Position numbers and translations under genes: made by a program. From GAS188 sp963713805 (lineage in GTDB: Bacteria; Pseudomonadota; Alphaproteobacteria; Rhizobiales; Beijerinckiaceae), in the NCBI GenBank assembly GCA_963713805.1, contig CAVQNF010000003.1, positions 248,001 through 312,000 of the forward strand: 64,000 bases of DNA, written 5' to 3'. This document shows, in pieces, positions 20,236 to 30,979 of this stretch. The notes under the pieces are model-generated. The model was given only the letters and a program-made list of their open reading frames with translations. It was not told the origin of the DNA and ran no database searches. Position 1 is the stretch's first letter; each line of letters begins with the position of its first letter.

Positions 20236-22085
20236 TTAAGCAAACGGTCGCCGAATGAGCGTCACGCGAATGAGCTCGCGCAAAATCTCCAGCTCGAGCC
20301 ATTTGCTCTCGGCCTCCGCGAGCTCGGCTTGCGCCACGCGTCAACGCCTTGGCGGCGGTCTCGAAGGCGCGGGGGTCCTCGTGCGTAAAGGCCAGGCTCC
20401 TCGAGCTTCGCGCGCAACTCGGCGATGCGGTGCTCGAGATCCGCGATCGTCTTCGGCAAGGTCGCGAGCGCATGCGTCTCGTTGAAGCTCAAGCGTCGCT
20501 TCGCGGGCTTGCCGCCCGACTTTCGGCGAGACGGCATCCGCGGCCTTCGCCGCTCGGCCCTGGTCGGAGGGTCGGCGCGCGAAAGCCCTTCGCCTCGCTG
20601 CGCCAGCATGTCGGTGTAGCCGCCCGCATATTCGACCCAGCGACCGCCGCCCTCCGGCGCGATCACGGCGCTCACGACGCGGTCGAGGAAGTCGCGGTCA
20701 TGGCTCACGATGAGGACGACGCCGGCGTATTCGCCGAGACGATCCTGCGAGCACGTCGAGCGTCTCGAGGTCGAGATCATTCGTCGGTTCGTCGAGGACG
20801 AGGATGTTCGACGGCTTGGCGAAGGCGCGCGCCAGCATCAGCCGGCCGCGCTCGCCGCCCGAGAGCGCATGGAGCGGCGTGCGCGCCTGCTCGGGCGTGA
20901 ACAGGAAATCCTGCAGATAGCTCGACGACGTGGCGCGGCTCGCCGCCGACCGTGACGTTGTCGGTGCCCCCGCCCGTGAGCGCGTCGGCGAGCCGCGTCT
21001 CGGGATCGAGCCCGGCGCGAAGCTGATCGAGCTTCGCCACTTGCAGGTTCGCCGCGAGCTTCACCGAGCCCTCGTCCGGCGCCGAGCGCGCCGGTGAGCA
21101 TGTCGAGAAGCGTGGTCTTGCCGCTGCCGTTCGGCCCGACGATGCCGATCCGGTCGCCGCGCGCCACGCGGAGCGAGAAATCCCGCACGATGGCTCTGTC
21201 GCCGAAGCTTTTGCCGATGCGCTTCGCCTCGATCACGAGCGAGCCCGAGCGACGCGGCCTCGGCGAGCGTCATCGCGACCGCGCCGGCCGGGCCCTTGTG
21301 CTCGCGCCTCGCCTGGCGCAACGCCGCGAAGGCGCCTCGAGGCGGCGCACATTGCGCTTGCGGCGCGCGGTGACGCCGTAGCGCAGCCAATCCGCCTCGG
21401 CCACGAGCTTGCGGTCGAGCTTGTGGCGTTCGCGCTCCTCCTCGGCGAGAATCTCGTCGCGCCACGCCTCGAAGGCGGCAAAGCCTCTGTCGATCCGCCG
21501 CGCCCGGCCCGCGATCGAGCCAGAGCGTGGCGCGCGACAGATTGGCGAGGAAGCGCCGGTCATGGCTGATGAGGACGAGCGCCGTGCGCCGAAGAGCGAG
21601 CTCGGCTTCGAGCCATTCGATGGTCGAGAGATCGAGATGGTTGGTCGGCTCGTCGAGAAGGAGGATATCGGGGAAAGGCGCGAGAGCGCGCGCGATGGCG
21701 GTGCGGCGCGCCTCTCCGCCCGAGAGCTCTTCGGGCTTCTCCTCGCCCGTGAGCCCGAGCTTCTCGAGGAGACGGCGCGCCTCGAAGGGATCGTCGGCCG
21801 GGCCGAGCCCCGCTTCGACATAGGCGAGCGTCGTCGCCGCCCCGGAAAGATCGGGCTCTTGCGGCAGATAGCGCAAGGTGGCGCCCGGCTGCAGGAAGCG
21901 CTGCGCCGCGATCGGGCTCGACGAGGCCGGCGGCGATCTTGAGCAAGGTCGACTTGCCCGATCCGTTGCGGCCGACGAGGCAAAGCCGCTCGCCCTGCGC
22001 GAACGGAAAGCTCGACCCCGTCGAGAAGCGGCGCCCCGCCGAAGGTGAGCGCGACGTCGCTGAGCTGGAGGAGGGGCGCGGCCAT
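20236..22085 (-). CDS. Uup-like ABC-F ATPase, heavily frameshifted
   Basis: Duplicated-ATPase ABC-F protein, about 616 codons after correction. It starts MAAPLLQLSDVALTFGG. Domain 1: Walker A LVGRNGSGKSTLLK, signature LSGGEARR, Walker B ILLLDEPTNHLDL. Domain 2: GIVGPNGSGKTTLLDML, LSGGERGRLM, ILVLDEPTNDLDLETLDVL, then IVSHDRDFLDRVV. The C-terminal coiled-coil domain carries RRLSFNETHALATLPK, which points to Uup rather than EttA. At least eight frame changes occur, the densest cluster in the window. ABC-F proteins act on ribosomes; Uup is linked to DNA transposition and ribosome assembly. It could be a pseudogene, but the error pattern matches neighbouring essential genes. Confidence 0.8.
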
Positions 22086-22133
22086 CGGAGCCGCCTCTTA
22101 CAAGCGAGCGCCGCGCAAAGCCAGCCGAAGGGG

Positions 22134-22665
22134 TTACGCCGCGGCAGCCGCTTCGCACAGCCGCTGGCGCGCTCGCGCAAGCCGCGACATCACCGTCCCC
22201 ATCGGCACGGCGCAGATTTCGGCGATCTCGCGATAGCTGCGGCCCTGCAGATCGCGCAGCACGAGCACTTCCCGGATCGGTCCCGGCAGGCTCTCGATCA
22301 TGCTCTTGAGCCGGTCGGTGTCGGTCTTGGCGATGAGGGCCGTCTCCGGCGTCTCGACATTGGGCTCATAAGGGATCGCGTGCCTTTGCTCGAGAGCTTT
22401 CGAGGTCTTCGCCCAGCACGAGGGCCGAAGGTCGGTTCTTGCGCAGCCAGCGATAGGCGGTGTGGCGCACGATGGTCAGCACCCACACGCGCGCGTCGCC
22501 TTGCGCATATTGCCCGATCGCCCGAAAGGCGCGAAGGCACGCATCCTGCACGACGTCCTCGGCATCCGCGCCATTGCTCGTGAGCCAGCGCGCGAGCGCG
22601 TAGGCATCGTCGAGATGGGGCAGCACGACTCGGCGAAGAGCTTCTTGCGTTGCGGCGGCGCTCAT
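22134..22665 (-). CDS. ECF-type RNA polymerase sigma factor, one frameshift
   Basis: Alternative sigma factor. Region 2 is in the first frame (DAYALARWLTSNGADAEDVVQDACLRAFR with EDVVQD). After a shift near 22395 region 4 follows (LPGPIREVLVLRDLQGRSY ... IAEICAVPMGTVMSRLARAR) and ends CEAAAAA at a TAA. Start chosen at MSAAATQEALRR; longer in-frame starts reach 22794. Corrected length is about 176 residues. No anti-sigma factor or zinc-finger partner is adjacent, so its control is not visible. The region 22666-22950 upstream shows no other gene. Confidence 0.8.
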
Positions 22666-22950
22666 CGGGGACGGCGTCGCCAACCTCGTGGCGCGATCCG
22701 TTTCGGCACCTCCCGACATCCCGTTGCCGGAGGCCGCCTGATCGATCGACAAGTCGAATGCCATTGCCGCCATTGCCGGCCGAACCCCTGCCATCCCCCA
22801 AGATGACGCGCGGGCGTATGGCCCGGGCTCAGGCGGGCTTCAATGGATGATCGCTCCTTTCTTCGTGGAAAATAGATCCCCTGGAATACGTAATATCCAT
22901 CAAAGTCTTTGTGAAAAATATCCTCTCCACATTGCTGCTACGAGAACGCG

Positions 22951-24737
22951 ATGATAGAGCTTGACGAGACTCTTTTCGGGTTTGCTATGCAAGCCACCGG
23001 TCCCCCCAGATGCTTTCGCTTTGGAATCTTCGAGGTCGATCTTCGGACCGGCGGATTGACGAAGCGCGGACTTCGCCAAAACTTGCAAGAGCAACCCTTC
23101 AGAGGTGCTCTCCATGCTGCTCGAGAGACCGGGCGAGCTCGTGACGCGGGAGGAGTTCCGCGATCGGATCTGGACGCACACGGTCGTCGATTTCGATCAC
23201 GGCATCAACAAGGCCATCAACAAGATCCGCGAGGCGCTCGGCGATTCGGCGACCCATCCGCGTTTCGTCGAGACCGTCGCTCGGCGAGGCTATCGTTTCC
23301 TCGCCGATGTGGTGCCGATCGATGCGCGAAGCCCGCAACTCGCGCCGACGATCCGCTCGCTCGCGGTGCTGCCGCTCGAGGATCTCTCGGGCGACAGCTT
23401 CGCAGGATTATTTCGCCGACGGCATGACGGACGAGCTGATCATGAGCCTCGGGCAGATCAGCGCCTTGCGCGTGATCTCCAGGACCTCGGTGATGAGCTA
23501 CAAGAGCGTCCGCAAGCCCCTGCCGGAAATCGCGCGGGAGCTCGGCGTGGAAGCCGTCGTCGAGGGCACGGTCCTGCGCTCGGGCGCGCGCGTTCGGATC
23601 GCCGCGCAATTGATCGAGGCGCCGACCGACAAGCGCATCTGGGCAAGGAGCTACGAGGAGGATTTCCGCGACATGATCGGGCTGCAGCACCGGGTGGCGC
23701 GCAACATCGCCGAGCAGGTGAGGGCCACCTTGAGCCGGCGCGAACAGGCGCATCTCGAAAGCGCAAAGCGGATCGATCCCTCGGCCTATGAGGCCTATCT
23801 GCAGAGGCAGGTATTTCTGGAACAAGCGCACCGAGGATGGCCTGCGCAAGGCGATCGAATGCTTCAACGAAGGCGATCGAGGCCGATCCGACCTACGCGC
23901 AGCCTTACGCGGGCCTTGCCGATTCCTATGCGCTTGTCGGGAGATTGGCAGCATGGCATGCTGCTCGCCCAAGGACGCCTTTCCGAAGGCCAGGGCCGCC
24001 GCGGACCGGGCGCTCGCGCTCGACGACAGTCTCGGCGAGGCGCATGCCTCGCTCGCCTTCGCGCTTCGACCTTTACTACTGGGATTGGAGCGCGGCCGAG
24101 GCCGAGCACAAGCGAGCGATCGCGCTGAACCCGAACTATGCGACGGCGCATCATTGGTACGCCTGGCATCTGATCGTCATGGGACAAAATCGCGAGGCAC
24201 TCGCCGAATTGCAAAAGGCCGCGAGCCTCGATCCGCTCTCGCTCATCATCGGCGCCGATTTGGCCGACGCGCTTTGCATCGCCCGTCTCGACGAGGAGAG
24301 CGTCCAGCAAAGCCGGATGATCCTGGAGATGGATCCGAATTTTGCGCTCGGCCACTACCGAGCTCGGCCAGGCCCTCGCGCAAAGAGAGATGCACGACCA
24401 GGCGATCGCCGAGTTTCGGACCGCCATCGCGCTCGCCGGAGATCGGCCCTCTTCGCCTCGAACCTCGCCTACGCGCTCGCCATGTCCGGACGCAGGGATG
24501 AGGCGCAGCGCATCTCGAGGGAACTCGTGGCCAAGCAAAGCCAGCACTCGCCCTCCCATTCGAATATCGCGCTCGCCTATGTGGGGCTTGGCGACCATGG
24601 GGAGGCGATGGTCTGGCTGGAGAGGGCCTATCAGTCGCGTTTCAACCCTTCGATCCTCATGCGCCCGGCCTTCGACCCCTTGCGCTACGACCCGAGGTTC
24701 CAGGAGCTCTTGCGTCGCCTCGCCTGCCTTGCAGTGA
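22951..24737 (+). CDS. Winged-helix/TolB-like/TPR regulator (CadC-like), many frameshifts
   Basis: A one-component regulator type: N-terminal OmpR-like DNA-binding domain (CFRFGIFEVDLRTGGLTKRG ... LSMLLERPGELVTREEFRD ... FVETVARRGYRFLADV), then a TolB-like domain (SLAVLPLEDLSG ... YFADGMTDELIMSLG ... VEGTVLRSGARVRIAAQLIE), then TPR repeats with the PNYATAHHWYAWHL and SNIALAYVGLGDHGEAMVWL helices. At least seven frame changes. The final frame ends at TGA 24735-24737, giving about 595 codons. This architecture is common in Bradyrhizobium-like genomes, where it often accompanies adenylate cyclase-like proteins. No membrane helix is evident between domains. Target genes unknown. Confidence 0.75.
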
Positions 24738-25575
24738 GACCGGCATGCCGCGAGCTCCGCTGCGGCGAGCGCGCTCCAGAAGGTCGCGGACGCCTCGGCC
24801 GGGAAGCTCGCGGACGGTCGGCGGAGGGCGGTTGTGCGCTGACGGGCTCGCGGCGGGACCTCGCCTCTTCGGCGCATTTTTGCGCATGGGCGTCGCGGTT
24901 GATCACCTGCAAATTGGGCAGGCCCCAGAAGCCGAGAAGCCGCGGCCATGGCGTGTCGCGATGCTCGCGCCAGACCTTGAAGAGCGGCAGCTTGTGGTCG
25001 ACCTCGGCATTTCGCCAAAGCCGTTTGCCGCTTTCGGCGCAGCGGCGTTTCTGCAGACGCTTGAGCAAGCTCACCTGGTCGCTCGGCGCGTTCCAGAACC
25101 GCCAGGCCGCCACGCAGGCCGCATGCCATTCGGCCTTGCGGTTTTCGCCCTCGCCCCACAGGTCCTCGTGCCAGCCGAAACGGAAGATTTTCTGGCCGCA
25201 GACGCAGCAATACCCCTTGCCGAGCGCGAAGCTCGCCTCGCGATAAGGCGCGGGCGGCGCCCGAAAGCTCGACGCAAGATCGGATTTATCCGCCTCGTCG
25301 GATCGGCCCGTCGCGAGGCGCCAGCGCCAGCCTTCCGGCGCGCCGCTTCTCGCCGCGAGGGCGCGCGCCAGCCGATCCGCCCGCAACGGATGGGCGCGCC
25401 AGTAGCCATCGATCGCGAGCCTCGGCAGCGGCGGAACGAAAGGCCGGCTCAGGGCGCGCTGCAACACCGGCGCCGGAAACAGCGCCGGGAGCGCCTTCGT
25501 CAGGCGCGCCAGAGAGCGCCGGTTGCGTTCATCGCGCCAGCTCGAGGCGGTGGGGAAAGCGCGACCGACAGTCAT
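24685..25575 (-). CDS. HNH-like conserved hypothetical protein
   Basis: About 296 residues, unbroken. The central part has a zinc-finger and nuclease-like arrangement: YCCVCGQ, then EWHAACVAAW, then the core NAEVDHKLPLFKVW and LQVINRDAHAQKC. This order (CxxC, H-C, E-V-DH, N, H-x3-C) resembles HNH endonuclease folds. The N-terminal 130 residues are basic and rich in Arg and Ala. The last ~50 codons overlap the convergent TPR gene and look unconserved, so the real stop may be earlier. Start at MTVGRAFPTASS; the frame is open to 25725. Function unproven. The 274 bases beyond (25576-25849) hold nothing I recognise. Confidence 0.55.
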   Translation of the reverse strand: MTVGRAFPTASSWRDERNRRSLARLTKALPALFPAPVLQRALSRPFVPPLPRLAIDGYWRAHPLRADRLARALAARSGAPEGWRWRLATGRSDEADKSDLASSFRAPPAPYREASFALGKGYCCVCGQKIFRFGWHEDLWGEGENRKAEWHAACVAAWRFWNAPSDQVSLLKRLQKRRCAESGKRLWRNAEVDHKLPLFKVWREHRDTPWPRLLGFWGLPNLQVINRDAHAQKCAEEARSRREPVSAQPPSADRPRASRPRRPRPSGARSPQRSSRHAGLTARQARRRKSSWNLGS

Positions 25576-25849
25576 GCACAGACGAGGCGAAAAGGCGACA
25601 TCGCCCCAGGTTAGTGGCGACGCGTAAAGGTTTTCAAAACGCCGCGCCGGTCCACCGAGCGATAGAGACCAAGCGCACGAACCCGACTTCGCTCGTGGTC
25701 TCGACGGCGAAGCGAGGAAGGCCATGACGGCTGCCGCGCCGAAGCGCTAAAGTCGGCGCACCCGCATCGCGAGGCGCGCTTGCGCCGGCAACACGGAAGG
25801 CTTCGAGTGTCATCGTCACGTCGCACAGCGCAGGGAATCTCCGACGCCG

Positions 25850-26796
25850 ATGGCACAGGCGCTCACCGACGCAGCGATCCTCACGCCGCGCCTCGGGCGG
25901 CGTCGCCGAGGCACGTCGCGCCGGAAACGGCATGCCGTCGCGCTGCCGCCTTCTGGCTGTTGGCCCCCTCGCTCTTCCTCCTTTTCCTGTTCACCTATGT
26001 GCCGATCCTGCAAGCCCTGATGCAGGCGGTGAGCCTCGAAGGCTTCGGCGGCAAATTCGCCGGTTATGGCCTCGGCAATTTCCAGAGGCTTTTCGCCGAT
26101 GCGTCCTTCTGGAAAGCCGTGTCGAACAATCTCGTCTACGGGGTCGGCACCGTCGCGCCCTCGATCGTGCTCGCGGTCTTGCTCGGCGTCGCGCTGCAGG
26201 AGGCGACGAGGTTCAATGCGCTGCTGCGCACCGTGATCGTCTTTCCCGTGGTCCTGCCGCTCGTCGCCGTCGCGACGCTCTTCGCCTTCGTGCTGATGCC
26301 GGGCGTCGGCCTCCTCGACTACCATCTGGCCAAGCTCGGCATCGCGGGCAGGAATTGGCTCGGCAGCCCGGACACCGCGCTCTACGCGATCATCGGGCTC
26401 AGCATCTGGAAGAATGCCGGCTACTACATGCTCTTCGTGCTCGCGGGATTGCAAGGCATCGCGCCGGAGCTGCACGAAGCCGCGAAGCTCGACGGGGCAG
26501 GCGCCGGCACGCGCTTCTTGCGCATCACCTTGCCGCTGCTGAAGCCGACCCTCGCCTTCATCTTGGTGATCGCGGTCATCAATGTCGTCACCCAGATCGA
26601 CCATGTGATCGTGCTCACCGGCGGAGGACCGTCGGATTCGACCAACATCCTCCTGAACTACATCTTCCAGGCGGCGCATCAGCAAGGCGACATCGGACGT
26701 GCGGCCGCCGCGACCGTGGTCTCGGTCGCGGCGCTGCTTTCGCTCTCGATAGCGTCGTTGAAGACGCTCGAGCGCGGCATGCATTACGAATCTTGA
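25850..26796 (+). CDS. Sugar-type ABC transporter permease (UgpA-like)
   Basis: Inner-membrane channel subunit of a carbohydrate importer. Six hydrophobic segments starting at AAAFWLLAPSLFLLFLFTY. The EAA loop that docks the ATPase is HEAAKLDGAGAGTRFLRITL. The best start is ATG 25850 (MAQALTDAAILTPRLGRR), which requires one frameshift near 25935 to join the membrane part; the conserved frame itself lacks a good start codon. About 315 residues. It is first of three genes: permease, permease, binding protein. No ATP-binding subunit is present in the window. Confidence 0.85.
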
Positions 26797-26801
26797 AAGC
26801 G

Positions 26802-27652
26802 ATGCGCACCACGCTTCCTGCTTTTCCCCGCCGGGCTCTGCCTCAAGTCGCGATCGCGCTCACTTGCGGTCTTGCGCTCATCTGGTCGACACCGCTCTGG
26901 TGGATGCTGGTCGCCTCGGTGCGGGACATTCCCTATGGCTCGACCTCGGCGGCGTCGCTGGTGCCCGACCCTCGAGCCGACGACGGAGCACTTCGCCGAC
27001 GCCTGGGCGCAAGGTGATTTCGCCCGCTGGTATCTCAACACGGTGATCGTCACGCTCGGCATCCTCGCGGTGCAGCTCGTCACGATCACGCTCGCGGGCT
27101 ATGCCTTCGCCCGCATGGAATTTCGCGGCAGGAACCTCCTCTTCTATCTCTTCCTCGTCCAGCTCACGCTCGCGGCGCCCATTCTGATCGTGCCGAACAC
27201 GCTCATGATCGTCCGGCTCGGCCTCTATGACTACCCTGCCCGGCGTGATGGCGCCCTATTTCGCCTCGGCCTTCGGCGTGTTCCTGATGCGCCAGACCTT
27301 CAAGACCATCCCGCGCGATTTCGAGGAGGCTGCCATTCTCGACGGCGCGAGCTTCACCCAGATGATCCGGCTCGTGCTCGTGCCCCTGGCGCGGCCCGGC
27401 CTCATCGCCTTCTCGATCGTCTCCGTGACCTCGCATTGGAACGAGTTCCTCTGGCCGCTGATGGTCACCGACAGTCCCGGCAAGATGGTGCTGACCGTCG
27501 GCCTCACCTCCTTCGTTCGCTCGGCCGAGCAGGCAGCCGATTGGGGCCTCGTCGCGGCGGCGACGCTGCTCGTCGCGGGACCGCTCCTCATCGCCTTCGC
27601 GCTGTTCCAGCGCCAGTTCGTCAGTTCCTTCCTGTTCACCGGCATCAAATAG
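26802..27652 (+). CDS. Sugar-type ABC transporter permease (UgpE-like), two frameshifts
   Basis: Second channel subunit. It starts MRTTLPAFPRRALPQVAIAL, six bases after its partner. Frame changes near 26970 and 27225 each read as one extra base. The EAA loop FEEAAILDGASFTQMIRLVL is intact, followed by the HWNEFLWPL motif common in MalG/UgpE proteins. About 283 codons after correction. It would pair with the preceding permease and with the following periplasmic binding protein. Confidence 0.85.
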
Positions 27653-27662
27653 GAGAGCCAGC

Positions 27663-28982
27663 ATGAGGCTTTTGAGATCGATCGCGCTCGCCGCGACCGT
27701 CACGGCGATGGCGACAACCGTCGCTGCCGCCGCGGACGAGGATCGACTTCTTCTTTCCGGTGCCGGTCGATGGCGCGCTCGCGAAGGAGATGCAGAATCT
27801 CGTGGCGCGCTTCAACAAGGAGAACCCCGACGTCGAGGTGACGGCCGCCTACACCGGCACCTATGACGAGACCGACATCAAGACGCGCGCCGCGATCAAG
27901 GCGGGCAAGCCGCCGGCGCTCGCGCTGATGAGCGCCAACTTCATCACGCAATACCACATCGACGATCTGGTCGAGGCTTTCGATCCGTTGGTGCAGGCCG
28001 ACGGCAAGACGCCGGATGATTTCATGAACCAGTTCTGGCCAGCGCTCGCCGGCAATGCACGCGTCGACGGCACGATCTACGGCGTGCCCTTCCAGAACTC
28101 GACGCCGCTTCTCTATTACAATGTCGAGGCATTTCAAGGAGGCGGGGCTCGACCCCGACAAGCCGCCGGCGACCTGGGCCGACTGGGTCGAGGACGCCAA
28201 GAAGCTCACGAAACGCGAGGGCGACAAGACGACCCGCTACGGCATCATGCTGCCCGGAACCTACGACATCCTCGGCTGGACGATCTCGGCGCTCACCCTT
28301 TCGAACGGCGGGCTCTACTACAACCGGCGATTACGGCGGGGAGATCTATTACGACACGCCCTCGACCCTCGGCGCGCTCACCTTCGTCGACGACCTCGTG
28401 CACAAGTTCAAGGTGATGCCCGAGGGCACGATCCAGACGCCCGCCATGAACAATGCCTTCTTCGGCGGGCAGGTCTCGATGATCGTCTCGTCGACCGGGT
28501 CCTTGTCCTTCATCCGCCAGAACATGAAGGCGCCGTTCAAGGTCGCCTTCATTCCAAGGAATGTGCGCAACGCGGTGCCGATCGGCGGCGCCTCGCTGAT
28601 CATCCCTAAGGGCAATTCGCAAGCACGCAAGGAGGCGGCCTGGAAGCTGATCAAATGGCTGACGAGCCCGGAAATCTCCGGCGGCTGGAGCCGCTTCACC
28701 GGCTATTTCGCGCCACCGAAAGCCGCCTATGACCTTCCGGAGATGAAGGCGTTCCTCGACAAGAACCCGGACGCCAAGGTCGCGCTCGAACAGCTCGCCT
28801 TCGCCAAGCCTTGGTTTGCGACCTACAACACGGTCGCGGTGCGCAAGGCACTCGAGGACGAGGTGCAGGCGATGCTCTCGGGCAAGAAGACGCCGGCCGA
28901 AGCGGTGAAGGCCGCGCAGGCGAATGCGGATGCGCTGTTGAAGGCCTATGTTGACGCGACCGCGCTCAACCTGCCGAAGTGA
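27663..28982 (+). CDS. Extracellular sugar-binding protein (UgpB-like), three frameshifts
   Basis: Periplasmic solute-binding protein of the family 1 type that feeds the two upstream permeases. The signal peptide is MRLLRSIALAATVTAMATTV followed by an AAAADE cleavage region. Then FFFPVPVDGALAKEMQNLV and the conserved FNKENPDVEVTAAYTGTYDE, with GVPFQNSTPLLYYNVEAF, SNGGLYYN, and late FTGYFAPPKAAYD. Frame changes near 27742, 28135 and 28330 each read as one extra base. About 439 codons. The profile resembles glycerol-3-phosphate or polyol binding proteins; the ligand is unknown. Confidence 0.85.
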
Positions 28983-29018
28983 GCGCGTGAGGAGGCCGCC
29001 GAGCTCGCCGCCACGGCA

Positions 29019-30356
29019 TCACCTCGGCACGCCGCTCGAGCGCTTCTTCGCCAGAAAGGCGATGACCGAAGCCTTGTGGCGGCGATGACGTTGTCCTCGT
29101 CGTGAAGTGAGGAGGGCGCGTCCGTCGCGCCGGACCCGCGAGCGCGCGCCGGCGGAAAGCCTCAGAGCTGAAGCGAGCCGTCGCGAAGTTGCGAGCAGCA
29201 CCAGCGCCAATAAGCTCACGACGACCGAAAAGACCGTGACGGCCGTCGGGAGGCCCACCATCTGAGCCCCGAAGCCGATGGCCACTGCCGGCAGCGCGAC
29301 CCCGAGATAGGACACGATATAGAAGCTCGGACGTCACTTCGGCGCGCTGCGTTTCCGGCGAGAGCCTGTTGACGAGCACCATGCTGCCCAGGAATCCGAA
29401 ACCATGACCGGCACCGACCACCAGCGTGCCCGCCACGAGAAGAGCGGGTGAGTGCAATGGGCCGCGAAGATGAGGCTCGCAAGACCGATCGGCAGGAGTG
29501 CAAGGCCGATCGTGATCGCGACGCGGTACGCGAGGCCGCGCCACAGGAACTGCGCGCCGGCGGAGGCGAAGCAGCATCAGCGACACGAAGGCGCCGCCGA
29601 TCGCCAGCGAGCCGAGCCCGAGGAGCATGGCCACATAGCCGGCGCGAGCGTGAGATAGAGCGCCGCCGCCGCCCAGACCGTGAAGGAGACCGCCGAGGCG
29701 AAGGCGAATTGCGTACGGATCGTCCGCGGCACGGCCGGAAGGCGAAATTCGAGCGCGAAAGAGCGCCGCTTCAGGACGGTTTCGGGCATGAGCACGAGGG
29801 CCGCGATCGGCAGCATCATCCAAAGGTAGACGAGGAAGGGCAGTCGTGTCGGCCAGGGGCCGAATTCGGCGAACAACCCCGCGAACAGAGGGCCGAGCGC
29901 GGCGCCACTCGCATTGGCGACCGTGACCGCGAAGGCGGCCTTGCGGCTGTTGCCGGCAGGTTCGAGCTCCTGGAGGGCGGCGGTGCCCGCTCCCGCCACC
30001 ACGCCCGTCGCGATGCCCTGGAGAGCGCGGGCGACGAAAAGGGAGAAAAGACTTTCAGCGCCCGCGAAAATCGCCGCCGCCAGCGCCGCGACGGTGAAGC
30101 CGAAGAGAAGAACGGTGCGCCGGCCGACACGATCCGAGATCCGGCCGAAGACGAGGAGCGACGGGAGGAGGAAGAGCACATAGATCGCGAAGATCAAGGT
30201 CAATGTGCCCGAGGAGAAATGCAGCTCCTCCTGGTAGACGCGATAAAGCGGGGTCGGGATGGTCGTGCCGACAAACAGGATGAGGAAGGCGTAGCTCAGG
30301 AGCCAGAATGCCGGCGCCGGTCCCAAGAGGCGGCGGCCGGAAACAACAGCGCTCAT
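29019..30356 (-). CDS. MFS transporter, frameshifted
   Basis: Major facilitator superfamily exporter. It starts MSAVVSGRRLLGPAPAFWLL. The loop 2-3 motif is FGRISDRVGRRTVLL, and the loop 4 motif is RALQGIATGVVAGAG. The C-terminal half is split near 29640 and 29340 and ends in the frame containing YLGVALPAVAIGFGAQMVG. The exact C-terminus is uncertain: the last frame runs to 29019, but a shift near 29170 would end it around 29163. About twelve membrane segments. Drug or metabolite efflux is typical; substrate unknown. Convergent with the ABC operon. Confidence 0.8.
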
Positions 30357-30495
30357 GAAGCTCCTCTTCTCCAACGCCGGCGAACCCCGTGACAGGGAAG
30401 ACCGCCGGCTGTGCCCGACCGCGCGCGCACCCTCGCATGCTTCGCGCCGCGATCCAACGCCTCAGCTTCGATAGCAATAATCGGTTCTATGCCGA

Positions 30496-30924
30496 TTGCG
30501 TCAAATGGAGAGAATTGCCACCTGCCGCGCGACCTCGACCTTTTGCCTTGCCCATATCGGGAAGGCGGAACGCGCCTTATCGGCCGCTCGCGTGCTTTTG
30601 AGCGCCAAGAACGCCGAGGGGACATGCAATCGCGCTTACGATGCCATGTTCGATGCGGCGCATGCAGCCTTGCTCGCGTCGAAGGCTGTCATTCCCGAGG
30701 CCAGCATCAAAACCCATTCGGGGCTGATCGCTGCGTTCGGCAAACATCTCGTTCAAGCCGGCCTCATCGATGCCGAGCACGGGCGCTCCTTCAACCAGGT
30801 GCATCGCTTGCGCCAGCTTGCGGATTATACGGGAGACCCTGTCGGCGTTGATGAGGCGACCTGGGCGTTCGACCAGGCCGAGCGGTTCGTCGTGGCGGTC
30901 AAGACGAAATTCGCGATGGGTTGA
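30496..30924 (+). CDS. HEPN-domain protein (UPF0332-like)
   Basis: About 142 residues, unbroken. The core reads AERALSAARVLLSAKNAEG then CNRAYDAMFDAAHAALLAS and a C-terminal helix KTHSGLIAAFGKHLV, the pattern of four-helix HEPN proteins. Many are RNase toxins or partners of MNT nucleotidyltransferases. The usual RAYYAMF has an unusual Asp (RAYDAMF). No nucleotidyltransferase gene is adjacent, so if it is half of a HEPN/MNT module the partner is missing. The N-terminal ~20 residues are not typical and the start is uncertain. Confidence 0.7.
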   Translation: MRQMERIATCRATSTFCLAHIGKAERALSAARVLLSAKNAEGTCNRAYDAMFDAAHAALLASKAVIPEASIKTHSGLIAAFGKHLVQAGLIDAEHGRSFNQVHRLRQLADYTGDPVGVDEATWAFDQAERFVVAVKTKFAMG

Positions 30925-30979
30925 GCCGCTTCTCCAACGTGCCGCGATGCGACAGATATGGACGATTGCGCGATCCGCC

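Noticed and set aside
23864..25210. 448-codon minus-strand frame opposite the TPR regulator
   Set aside because: Spans two convergent real genes and has antisense composition; only the HNH-like frame is supported.
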